From contig JADFOP010000015.1 in the NCBI GenBank assembly GCA_022562795.1, positions 1-42,308 on the forward strand: a DNA stretch of 42,308 nucleotides, written 5' to 3'. Source of the DNA: Nitrospinota bacterium (GTDB lineage Bacteria > JADFOP01). Made by a program: the position numbers and the translations under genes. Below the pieces are notes generated by a model. That model searched no databases. It was not told where the DNA came from and saw only the letters and a list, made by a program, of their open reading frames with translations. Positions 35,638-42,308 of this stretch are shown piece after piece (position 1 is the stretch's first letter; each line of letters opens with the position of its first letter).

Positions 35638-36687
35638 TTAGCCCCGCTTGCCACGGGCGGCGGCGATGATGGCTTCGTGCCATGTCTCGGCGCCCTCGAC
35701 AATCCTAAATTCGATGGCCAGAGCGTAGGTGGGATAGGGCAGCGCCCCGATCCCTGAGAGGCGTACGGCATCCTTCTCGGTGGTAGCGAACCAGGAGGCC
35801 CCGAGCGCGCGGGCCCAGGTAGCGAGGAACGCCCCGTCGCTCGCTCGATAGAGGTGATGGTCCCGATAGGCGGCGAACCCCGCAACGGGGACGCGTAAGT
35901 CCGCCAGGCTCCGCCGGAAAGACTCCGGAGCGGCCAGCCCGCAGAAGGCGATGGCCGTCCCTTTGGGCCGTTCGCTAAGGGGCATAGGCCTGCCTCCAGG
36001 GAGGGACCTCCAGCCGACCGGCGCATGCTGGGCCCTAACGACCGGCACCCGTCCCCAAGCCCACTGGCCCACCACAATGGCGTCCTCCGGTTTTGCGCTC
36101 TTGGTGGCGACAATCAGATTGGCCCGCCTTAGAGACGAAGGGGGCTCCCGCAGGCGTCCCAGCGGAAGGAGGGCATCGGAAGACGGAGGACGACCGGCGT
36201 CCACAAGGACGATGTCGAGGTCCCGTCCGCAGGCCCGATGCTGGAAGCCGTCGTCTAGGACGATGACGTTGGCCCCGAACCGCTCGACGGCGGCCCGGCC
36301 AACGAGGGGCCTGCGGGCCCCGGTGAGGACCGGGACACCGGGAAGCTGATCGGCGAGCATTGCGGCCTCGTCTGCCACCGCGGGGGGCATTTCCAGCATT
36401 CGGGCGCCGTCGCTCACCACCACGATGCCCTTCCGGCGGCCTTTGTAGCCCCGGCTCACCACCGCGGGCCGGAAGCCCTCGCCAAGAAGGCGCCTGACCA
36501 CATCCGCCACACAGGGAGTCTTGCCCGCGCCCCCCGCGGTCAGGTTGCCCACACTGATGACGGGGACTGGAAGCTCTTCGGCGCGCGCCCAACGTCGGTC
36601 GTAGGCGAGACGACGGGACCTGACGGCCACCCCGTAGATGCCCGCAGCCAACGCCAGAGCCGGTCGGAGCAATTCGCTGGCCTTCAC
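35638..36687 (-). CDS. lpxK: Tetraacyldisaccharide 4'-kinase
   Basis: Phosphorylates the 4' position of the lipid A disaccharide, completing lipid IVA. The 349 residues open with one membrane-associated helix, then VPVISVGNLTAGGAGKTP, whose P-loop lies at about 51-57, with VSRGYKGRRKG, DDGFQHRACGRDLDIVLVDA and FCGLAAPESF, all characteristic of LpxK. The GTG start overlaps the waaA stop as GTGA, with GAGG seven bases upstream. It is the last gene of the acyltransferase-waaA-lpxK transcript. Confidence 0.95.
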   Translation of the reverse strand: MKASELLRPALALAAGIYGVAVRSRRLAYDRRWARAEELPVPVISVGNLTAGGAGKTPCVADVVRRLLGEGFRPAVVSRGYKGRRKGIVVVSDGARMLEMPPAVADEAAMLADQLPGVPVLTGARRPLVGRAAVERFGANVIVLDDGFQHRACGRDLDIVLVDAGRPPSSDALLPLGRLREPPSSLRRANLIVATKSAKPEDAIVVGQWAWGRVPVVRAQHAPVGWRSLPGGRPMPLSERPKGTAIAFCGLAAPESFRRSLADLRVPVAGFAAYRDHHLYRASDGAFLATWARALGASWFATTEKDAVRLSGIGALPYPTYALAIEFRIVEGAETWHEAIIAAARGKRG

Positions 36688-37988
36688 CGCTTGGCCTCGA
36701 TCTCGAGATATGGCTCCAGCAGAGCGAGGTTCTTGTCCGCTGCACCCCGACCCGCCTCCGCGACCTCCAAAGCCGCCCGGCCCATGGCGTCGAGTGCGTC
36801 GGGGTCGGCGAGCAGCGCGCGGCAGGCCACCGCCAGGGAGTTGGCGTCCTCCACTTGGCGGGCGCCTCCAGCGGCCAGAAGGTCTGAGGCCTCCTGCTGG
36901 AAGTTGCTCATGTGGGGGCCGAAGAGGATCGCCTTACCCGCCGCTGCCGCCTCTAAGGCGTTGTGGCCCCCTATGGGCACGAGGCTTCCGCCGATAAAGA
37001 CCAGGGTCGCCAAAGGGTAGGCCGCGGTGAGCTCGCCCATGGTGTCTAGCAGGAGCACCGGCGGTGGGGGCTCTGCGCCGCTCGACGGCGGGGCGCTCCA
37101 TTTACGGTAGGCCATCCCGCATTTGGCGATGATCGATTCGGCCTCGGCGAACCGCTCAGGGTGTCGGGGCACGAGGAGGAGTCGGAGCTTTGGGTAGTGC
37201 TCAAGGAGGTCTGCGAAGGCCTCCAAGACCATATTTTCCTCTCCCTGGTGGGTGGAGGCGGCGACCAGCAACGGTTCGCCTACGGCAATTCCGAGGGCCT
37301 GGCGCAGCCCCTCGGCCCGCGCGCCGTTGCCCTCGGTCACGGCCTGGTCGTACTTGAGGTTGCCCGTCACCACGACCCGCTCGGCCGGGGCCCCTATCGC
37401 ACGGATGCGCTCGGCGTCCCGAGGCGTCCGCATGCCGAACGCCGCCACATTAGCCAGTACTCGGCGGAAAAAAGGGCGTAACCTACGGTAGCGGGGATAG
37501 GAGCGGTCGGAGATGCGGCCGTTTAGCACGAGCACCGGGATGTCCCGCTCACCGCAGGCCCTAAGGAAGTTCGGCCAAAGCTCAGTCTCCACGATGCACA
37601 CGCACCGGGGATTGAGTGTATCGAGGGCCCGGGCGACGGTCCATGGGAAATCAAGAGGGAAGTAGACGACCCCCTCTGCTCGGGGCAGCTCGCGTAGCGC
37701 CGTTCGGTGGCCGGTGAGGGTTACCGCGCTGACGACGATGGGTAGATCGGGCCGGGTGGCCTTAATCAGCTTAATTAGTGGCAGGGAGGCCATGACCTCC
37801 CCCACGCTGACGGCGTGCACCCACAGGGGTCGTTGGCCGGCGAGCCCTTCGACGACCTCAGACGGGACGCGGCCCAGCCGCTGAGACAGTCCGTGGCGGT
37901 ACTTCTCCGTGGTGCAAGCCTTGTATAAGAAGTACGGGCTTGCCAGGAGGGTACCCGCTCCAAGGAGCGTGGTATAGAGCCAGTACAT
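36684..37988 (-). CDS. waaA: Kdo transferase
   Basis: Transfers Kdo from CMP-Kdo to lipid IVA at the inner membrane face. The 434 residues open with a membrane anchor (1-22) and the RLGRVP segment; WVHAVSVGEV holds the presumed general base Glu64, matching the family HSVSVGE motif. ETELWPNFL, NGRISDRSYPRY, VTGNLKYD and GGSLVPIGGHNALEAAAAG follow. GAGG lies six bases before the ATG. How many Kdo residues it adds cannot be predicted. It starts seven bases after the acyltransferase gene and overlaps lpxK. Confidence 0.95.
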   Translation of the reverse strand: MYWLYTTLLGAGTLLASPYFLYKACTTEKYRHGLSQRLGRVPSEVVEGLAGQRPLWVHAVSVGEVMASLPLIKLIKATRPDLPIVVSAVTLTGHRTALRELPRAEGVVYFPLDFPWTVARALDTLNPRCVCIVETELWPNFLRACGERDIPVLVLNGRISDRSYPRYRRLRPFFRRVLANVAAFGMRTPRDAERIRAIGAPAERVVVTGNLKYDQAVTEGNGARAEGLRQALGIAVGEPLLVAASTHQGEENMVLEAFADLLEHYPKLRLLLVPRHPERFAEAESIIAKCGMAYRKWSAPPSSGAEPPPPVLLLDTMGELTAAYPLATLVFIGGSLVPIGGHNALEAAAAGKAILFGPHMSNFQQEASDLLAAGGARQVEDANSLAVACRALLADPDALDAMGRAALEVAEAGRGAADKNLALLEPYLEIEAKR

Positions 37989-37995
37989 GGTCGCC

Positions 37996-38631
37996 TCAGC
38001 GGCTCCAGGTGGCTTCGGCCCGTCGGGTGATGGCGATGAGCTGCTCCTCGAGGGCGAGGCGGGCGGCTTCGCCGTCGTCGTCGGGCCGCACTTCCAAGGG
38101 CTCTCCGTAAATTACCACCACACGGCTGAAGGGAAGGGGCAGGACGAAGCGGTCCCAGCTGTTGAAGACCACCCGGCGGCGGGCGGCGAAGCTGGCCGGA
38201 AGGATGGGCCTCCCCGAGGCGCGGGCCAGCTCAATGATCCCCGGCTGGACCAGGCAGCGCGGCCCCCGGGGTCCGTCGGGGGCAAAGCCCGTGCCCCTGC
38301 CCTCCTTCAACAAGCGCACGACCTCACGGAACGCCGCCATCCCACCACGCGAGGACGAGCCCCTAACGGGAAAAAACCCAAGGGAGTTGACCAGGCGGGC
38401 GAGGATCTCCCCATCGGCGCTGCGGCTCATCATGACCGGGATGGCCTGATCGCGGTAGTAATAGACGAAGAAGAAGAGCTGGCTGTGCCAGATGGCCAGG
38501 ATGGGCTCGCCCGTCCGGCGCAGCCTCTGCTCGGTCTCGTAGTTGATGAAGGCGCACCGCAGACTCCGGCCGAGCAGCCGGGTGAGCACGGCCCCCGCAG
38601 GCAGGAGCGACATCCACCAGGGATGCTCCAC
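37996..38631 (-). CDS. Lysophospholipid acyltransferase family protein (DUF374)
   Basis: A 211-residue acyltransferase-fold protein of the DUF374 branch commonly found next to waaA. Visible motifs are ILAIWHSQLFFF, MMSRSADGEILARLV, GFFPVRGSSSRGG, FAPDGPRGPR and QPGIIELARASGRPILPAS. These match the PlsC-like fold, with the DGPRGP motif typical of this branch; the acyl substrate is unknown. The start is a GTG at 38631 with GGGAGG seven bases upstream; a TTG at 38646 opens the frame slightly further but has no ribosome site. It is first in its transcript. Confidence 0.87.
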   Translation of the reverse strand: MEHPWWMSLLPAGAVLTRLLGRSLRCAFINYETEQRLRRTGEPILAIWHSQLFFFVYYYRDQAIPVMMSRSADGEILARLVNSLGFFPVRGSSSRGGMAAFREVVRLLKEGRGTGFAPDGPRGPRCLVQPGIIELARASGRPILPASFAARRRVVFNSWDRFVLPLPFSRVVVIYGEPLEVRPDDDGEAARLALEEQLIAITRRAEATWSR

Positions 38632-38670
38632 GGCCCATCCTCCCAAACAGTTGCAGAATTGGCGGGGCTG

Positions 38671-38700
38671 ATTATATCACCGGCCCCTGTGAGGTTTCAA
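38671..38700 (-). promoter_or_regulatory. Sigma-70 promoter for the acyltransferase-waaA-lpxK operon
   Basis: TTGAAA (38695-38700) and a perfect TATAAT (38671-38676) with an 18-base spacer on the minus strand. The start near 38664 leaves about 33 bases of leader. It lies just after the lpxB stop, so these three genes can be expressed apart from lpxA-lpxB. Confidence 0.8.
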
Positions 38701-38703
38701 CGG

Positions 38704-39843
38704 CTAGAGGAATTCGAGAATTCTCCGGGCGGCCCGCTCGGTGGCACCACCATCGCCCAGGAGGCTTCGGACCTTATCGAGCTCGGCCACCATGGTCTGG
38801 CGGACGACCGGCTCATCGAGGATGGACAGGGCCTCGCGGGCAATCGCCTCGGGGGAAGCCTCTTTCTGGGATAGCTCCGGCACAATGGTCCGGCCGGCCA
38901 CGATGTTGGGCAGGCCAAAGGTGGGGATCCGGAGCAGCAGCTTCGCAACAAGCCCTGAAGAATAGCTGCCCTGGTAGATGATGACCATTGGGGTCCCGAG
39001 GATGGCGGCCTCCAGGGTCGCCGTGCCGGAGACGACCAGGCAGATGTCGGCCGAAGACATAACGTCGTGGGCTCGACCCTCTACGAGGGCCAGGTCCAGG
39101 CTATGGCCGTCGAGGTAATGCTCCACCTGCCCCCGGCGGACGGTCGGGGCCACTGGCAGGAGGAACTGAAGATTGGGTCGCGCCCGGGAGAGCTTTTCGG
39201 CAGCCTTCCGCAGGGTCGAGAGCATGTAGCGGATCTCAGCCCGCCGGCTGCCGGGCAGCAAGCCGATCACGGGCCGGGAAGGATCGAGGCCCACCTCGCG
39301 TAAGAAGCCGGCCCTGTCGGGGGCGGGTTTCACCAGGTCCAGCAGCGGGTGGCCCACGAACTCGGCCTTGACTTTGCGGGCCCGGTAGAAGTCGGCCTCG
39401 AAGGGCAGGACCACGAGGCAGAGGTCCGCGTACCTCCGTAGGAGCCGCACCCGCCACCTTCTCCAGGCCCAAATCTGCGGGGTCACGTAATAGATGACCC
39501 GGTGGCCGCGCCGCTTGGCCGAGCGGGCAAGGCGGAGGTTGAACTCGGGAAAATCTATACAGACGACGGCGTCGTAGCGGGTCTTGGCGAGGTGGGAGGA
39601 CATGCGGCGGTAGGCCCGGACGATACCCCCAAGCTTGTTGTGGGCTTCGACGATCCCCATCGCCCCGAGGTTCCGGCTGTCGACGACGATCTTGACTCCG
39701 GCCGCCTCCATCCTGGAGCCGCCCATTCCTTCCACGACAGTCTCGGGCGCCAGGGCGCGGAGCGCCACGGCGAGCTCGGCCCCGTATGTGTCGCCAGACT
39801 CCTCTCCGGCGACGATGCAAAGCCGGGGGGGATGGCCGCTCAC
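38704..39843 (-). CDS. lpxB: Lipid A disaccharide synthase
   Basis: GT19 enzyme that condenses UDP-diacylglucosamine and lipid X to the lipid A disaccharide. The 379 residues show VAGEESGDTYGAEL, MGGSRMEAAG, GFPEFN-type DFPEFNLRLA, YYVTPQIWAWRRWR, FVGHPLLD, LLPGSRRAEI and a late SGTATLEAAILGTPMVIIYQ donor motif. Length is usual. The GTG start overlaps the lpxI stop as GTGA, with GGGAG seven bases upstream. Confidence 0.96.
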   Translation of the reverse strand: MSGHPPRLCIVAGEESGDTYGAELAVALRALAPETVVEGMGGSRMEAAGVKIVVDSRNLGAMGIVEAHNKLGGIVRAYRRMSSHLAKTRYDAVVCIDFPEFNLRLARSAKRRGHRVIYYVTPQIWAWRRWRVRLLRRYADLCLVVLPFEADFYRARKVKAEFVGHPLLDLVKPAPDRAGFLREVGLDPSRPVIGLLPGSRRAEIRYMLSTLRKAAEKLSRARPNLQFLLPVAPTVRRGQVEHYLDGHSLDLALVEGRAHDVMSSADICLVVSGTATLEAAILGTPMVIIYQGSYSSGLVAKLLLRIPTFGLPNIVAGRTIVPELSQKEASPEAIAREALSILDEPVVRQTMVAELDKVRSLLGDGGATERAARRILEFL

Positions 39844-40733
39844 CGCTCCTCTCCCTGGGAGGGTGTCGGCGGAGGGACGAATTCCGTTCCGTCGCAGGCC
39901 ACGATGGCGAGGTCTCCTTTTTTCGCGATTTTACGAATTTTCTCTTTTTCGAGGACGTAGATGTGCCCGGCCTCCAGTGCCAGCACTGACGCCCCTCCCT
40001 TAACGAGGAGCTCCACCGTCGAGGGGCCGATGGCGGGAACGTCGAGGCGGAAGTCCTGGCGGCGTCGGGTGACCTTGACCACCACGGCGCCATCCACCTC
40101 TCGGCAGCCCCGCTCGATGCACGCGTTGGTCCCCTCGATAGCCTCCACCGCCACCACGGACCGGTCCTTGACCACCACCGTCTCACCGATATCGAGGGAT
40201 GCGATGTCCCGTGCCTTCTGGAACCCGAAGAGCACGTCTTCCCACTCCTCGGCGGTCGGCTCCCTATCGGTAATGAGCCCGGGGTCTGCCAGGCAGGCCT
40301 CCAGAAAATCCTTTTGGTCTCGTACGACGAAGCCCTCGGCCTCGAAAAGCTCAATGAGACCCTCCATGAGGGTGCGGTCTGCCTTGCTGACGATCCTGCG
40401 GAGGAATCTGAGGGAGACGTCGTCGAACCCCTTCGGGTTGAAGAGGACCCGCTTGTTGAATCGTCCGAGGAAGAGGACGTCCTGTACGCCTTCGGCCTGT
40501 AACGTGGCCCAGGTTTTACGAAGCTGGCCGTAGCCGTAATGGAAGACGGCCTCGACGTGAGGCGCCATTGCCCTGGCGATGCGGCGGCTTAATCCAATGG
40601 CCACAACCCGATAGCCCTGGCTGCGGGCCGACTGAGCCGCTAGTATGGGCAGCTCCCCGTCGCCAGCGATGATACAGATCGTGGAAGGGGTCGTCACAGG
40701 AGGGCCCCCAGGGGCGGGAGGCTCATTGTCCAC
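39840..40733 (-). CDS. lpxI: UDP-2,3-diacylglucosamine pyrophosphatase, LpxI type
   Basis: Hydrolyses UDP-diacylglucosamine to lipid X, the step performed by LpxH in E. coli; LpxI is an unrelated enzyme found in alpha- and deltaproteobacteria-like lineages. The 297 residues open ICIIAGDGELPILAAQSA, with LFLGRFNKRVLF, LTDREPT-like LITDREPTAEEW, DIASLDIGETVVVKDRSVVAVEAIEGTNA and RLDVPAIGPSTVE, all typical. The first candidate start is GTG 40733, overlapping the Gfo/Idh stop by 11 bases; a GTG at 40697 would remove a Pro-rich 12-residue lead and is nearly as likely. Neither has a strong ribosome site. Confidence 0.94.
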   Translation of the reverse strand: MDNEPPAPGGPPVTTPSTICIIAGDGELPILAAQSARSQGYRVVAIGLSRRIARAMAPHVEAVFHYGYGQLRKTWATLQAEGVQDVLFLGRFNKRVLFNPKGFDDVSLRFLRRIVSKADRTLMEGLIELFEAEGFVVRDQKDFLEACLADPGLITDREPTAEEWEDVLFGFQKARDIASLDIGETVVVKDRSVVAVEAIEGTNACIERGCREVDGAVVVKVTRRRQDFRLDVPAIGPSTVELLVKGGASVLALEAGHIYVLEKEKIRKIAKKGDLAIVACDGTEFVPPPTPSQGEER

Positions 40734-41718
40734 TTGATTCTACCACGCTCCGATGGGCCCGGCGGTTGGCGTGGATCAGCTCCAGAACTTCGAGGGCCAC
40801 TGTCAGGCTTTTGAGCTCATCCTCCACGCTGACGGCCCGCTTGGCTCCATCGAGGGCGCATTCGATGAGGTGGAGAATCTCACTCTTCAAGGGGTTGTCC
40901 TTGTAGACGAACACCCGCTCGATGAGCGACTCTTGCTTGTAGCGGAGCTGCTCGCGGGTGAGGAGGTGCTCGGTTGAGGCCTGGCGGTGGATGTGGATAT
41001 CTTGATCGGTGAAGTCGAGAAAAACGTAGGCGTCCTGTTGTGTCACCGCCATGGTGCGGACCTTGTTATGGGTAGCCCGGCTTGCGGTAAGGGTGGCCAC
41101 GCATCCGCCCTCGAAAGTCATCTGCACGTTCGCCACATCCTCGTGGGGCGAGAAGACGCTCACCCCTTGGGCGGCGAGGTGGGCAATGGGCTCGGCCACG
41201 AGGCCCAGGACGATATCGATGTCGTGGATCATGAGGTCGAGCACCACCCCATCGTCCTCGACCCGGGGCTGGAAGGGCCCCAGGCGGCGAGCCTCGATGA
41301 GAATGGGTTTCTCGACGATCTTCTTCAGCTCTTGGACGGCGCCGTTGAAGCGCTCCACATGGCCTATGTGGAGGACGACTTCATGCTCCGCCGCTAAGGC
41401 GAAGAGCTCGTGGGCCTGCTCCAGGTCTTTCGTAATCGGCTTCTCTAAAAGGACGTGAATGCCGTTTCGAAGGAACTCCTTGGCAACGGAGTGGTGGAGA
41501 CTGGTCGGCACCGCGATGGAGACCAGGTCCACCCGACCGAAGATTTCCCGGTAGTCGGTATAGGGGGTGGTGTTGTACTGTGCGGCCAGGCCCCGGACGA
41601 GCTCCTCGTTGGTGTCGACTATGCCAGCAAGCTCCACGTCGGGGAACTCCGAGTAGATGGCCACGTGGTAGCGGCCCATGTGGCCGGTGCCGACAACTCC
41701 CGCACGGACTGCGGTCAT
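40723..41718 (-). CDS. Gfo/Idh/MocA oxidoreductase in the lpxA-lpxI-lpxB cluster, GnnA-like
   Basis: An NAD-dependent sugar oxidoreductase of 331 residues. The Rossmann motif is GVVGTGHMGRYHV, the catalytic-type Lys lies in LLEKPIT, and GHVERFN and HDIDIVLGL are the conserved acceptor-domain motifs. In Acidithiobacillus GnnA, encoded between lpxA and lpxB, is of this family and oxidises UDP-GlcNAc at C3 so that GnnB can aminate it. The same position here suggests a GnnA-like role, but no GnnB aminotransferase is present in the cluster, so the call remains tentative. The ATG overlaps the lpxA stop as ATGA and has a strong GGGGAGGAGG site. Confidence 0.88.
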   Translation of the reverse strand: MTAVRAGVVGTGHMGRYHVAIYSEFPDVELAGIVDTNEELVRGLAAQYNTTPYTDYREIFGRVDLVSIAVPTSLHHSVAKEFLRNGIHVLLEKPITKDLEQAHELFALAAEHEVVLHIGHVERFNGAVQELKKIVEKPILIEARRLGPFQPRVEDDGVVLDLMIHDIDIVLGLVAEPIAHLAAQGVSVFSPHEDVANVQMTFEGGCVATLTASRATHNKVRTMAVTQQDAYVFLDFTDQDIHIHRQASTEHLLTREQLRYKQESLIERVFVYKDNPLKSEILHLIECALDGAKRAVSVEDELKSLTVALEVLELIHANRRAHRSVVESSGQ

Positions 41719-42308
41719 TCCTCCTCCCCCCCTTTGTGCTCAACGCCGGGGACGATACCCCGTTCGCTGGCCTCGACGAATGCCACTAGATGGTCTACGG
41801 CGTCATGGGGCGTGAGCTCGGCCCTGATGGCCTCAAGGGCCTGGGTCGTATTGAGGCCGCTTCGGTACATGAGCCTGAAGGCCCGCTTGAGTTTGTCTCG
41901 AGTCTCTCCGGCCACCCCTGCCCGGCGCAGCCCCACCACGTTGAGGGCTCTGGCGCGGCACGGATTGCCCTCGGCAATGAAGTAAGGCGGCACGTCCTTG
42001 ACGGTCCGTGAGGTGCCCCCTACCATGGCGAGCTGGCCCACCCGGACGAATTGATGGAAGGCCGAGTGGCCGCCCACCACCACCCGGTCGCCCATGATGA
42101 CATGACCGCCTAAGGCCACAAAGCTCGTTAGGATGACCCCGTCGCCGATCTGGCAGTCGTGGGCAACGTGGACGAGCGCCATAAGGAAGCAGCCGCGGCC
42201 GACAAGGGTTTCGCCTCCCTCCTCGATGGAGCGATGGACCGTCACATACTCACGGATGACCGTCCCGTCGCCGATGGACATCCCCGAAGGTTTTTCCATG
42301 TAGTCGAG
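41715..42308 (-). CDS. lpxA: UDP-N-acetylglucosamine acyltransferase (partial, 5' end off the window)
   Basis: First lipid A enzyme, transferring a hydroxyacyl chain from ACP to UDP-GlcNAc. The visible 197 residues begin inside the left-handed beta-helix (GMSIGDGTVIREYVTVHRS) and include the catalytic His of LVHVAHDCQIGDG, further hexapeptide turns, and the helical C-terminus (RAFRLMYRSGLNTTQALEAI). About 60-70 N-terminal residues lie beyond the right edge. Acyl-chain length and sugar selectivity (GlcNAc versus GlcNAc3N) cannot be judged from this part. Confidence 0.95.
   Translation of the reverse strand, partial: LDYMEKPSGMSIGDGTVIREYVTVHRSIEEGGETLVGRGCFLMALVHVAHDCQIGDGVILTSFVALGGHVIMGDRVVVGGHSAFHQFVRVGQLAMVGGTSRTVKDVPPYFIAEGNPCRARALNVVGLRRAGVAGETRDKLKRAFRLMYRSGLNTTQALEAIRAELTPHDAVDHLVAFVEASERGIVPGVEHKGGEEE

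Overview
The window is about 42 kb of GC-rich bacterial chromosome. It is densely packed with genes and shows no mobile element, CRISPR array, rRNA or tRNA. It encodes a Gram-negative envelope: lipid A synthesis (lpxA, lpxB, lpxI, lpxK, an LpxL-type acyltransferase), Kdo synthesis and transfer (kdsA, kdsB, waaA), the LPS flippase (msbA), two Lpt permeases (lptF, lptG), a Skp/OmpH chaperone and many core glycosyltransferases. LpxI instead of LpxH, a metal-type KdsA, and an aromatic amino acid operon abutting rpsA resemble Desulfobacterota and uncultured relatives such as Nitrospinota/Tectomicrobia-like lineages. That placement is an inference; no marker here fixes the phylum.

Layout: (1) 1-6.6 kb, minus strand: the operon pheA-hisC-tyrosine-type DAHP synthase-tyrA, then rpsA with its own near-consensus promoter, then sppA, which runs off the left edge. 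(2) 6.8-9.0 kb, plus strand: skp/ompH, a lipoprotein with a BamE-like C-terminus and a SPOR-repeat membrane protein, ending opposite a small secreted protein with a strong terminator. (3) 9.9-15 kb, mixed: a 13-repeat TPR protein, a PTPS/QueD-family enzyme with PTPS-III-like residues, a divergent nfeD-slipin pair (probably a leaderless transcript), and a receiver-GAF protein that has lost its phospho-acceptor Asp. (4) 15.3-21.5 kb, minus: epimerase-ycaR/Trm112-msbA-kdsB-pyrG-kdsA. (5) 21.6-33.2 kb, minus: a twelve-gene operon from lpxL through waaF, two GT4, one GT2 and four more GT9 enzymes, a metallo-beta-lactamase-fold protein and a small membrane protein, to gmhB, which here is fused to an ACT domain. 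(6) 33.3-35.6 kb, plus: lptF-lptG, divergent from lpxL. (7) 35.6-42.3 kb, minus: lpxA (5' end off the right edge)-Gfo/Idh (GnnA-like)-lpxI-lpxB, then a separate promoter driving acyltransferase-waaA-lpxK.

Together, regions 4-7 make, decorate, flip and export LPS. Regions 1-3 are mostly housekeeping: aromatic amino acids, translation, and envelope protein quality control. Genes inside operons are often joined by ATGA or GTGA stop/start overlaps, and GTG starts are common; where several starts were possible I chose the one with the best Shine-Dalgarno sequence. The most unusual items are the GmhB-ACT fusion, the degenerate receiver, the PTPS-III-like enzyme, the lone GnnA-like oxidoreductase, five GT9 enzymes in one operon, and a perfect palindrome at the 5' end of the rpsA message.
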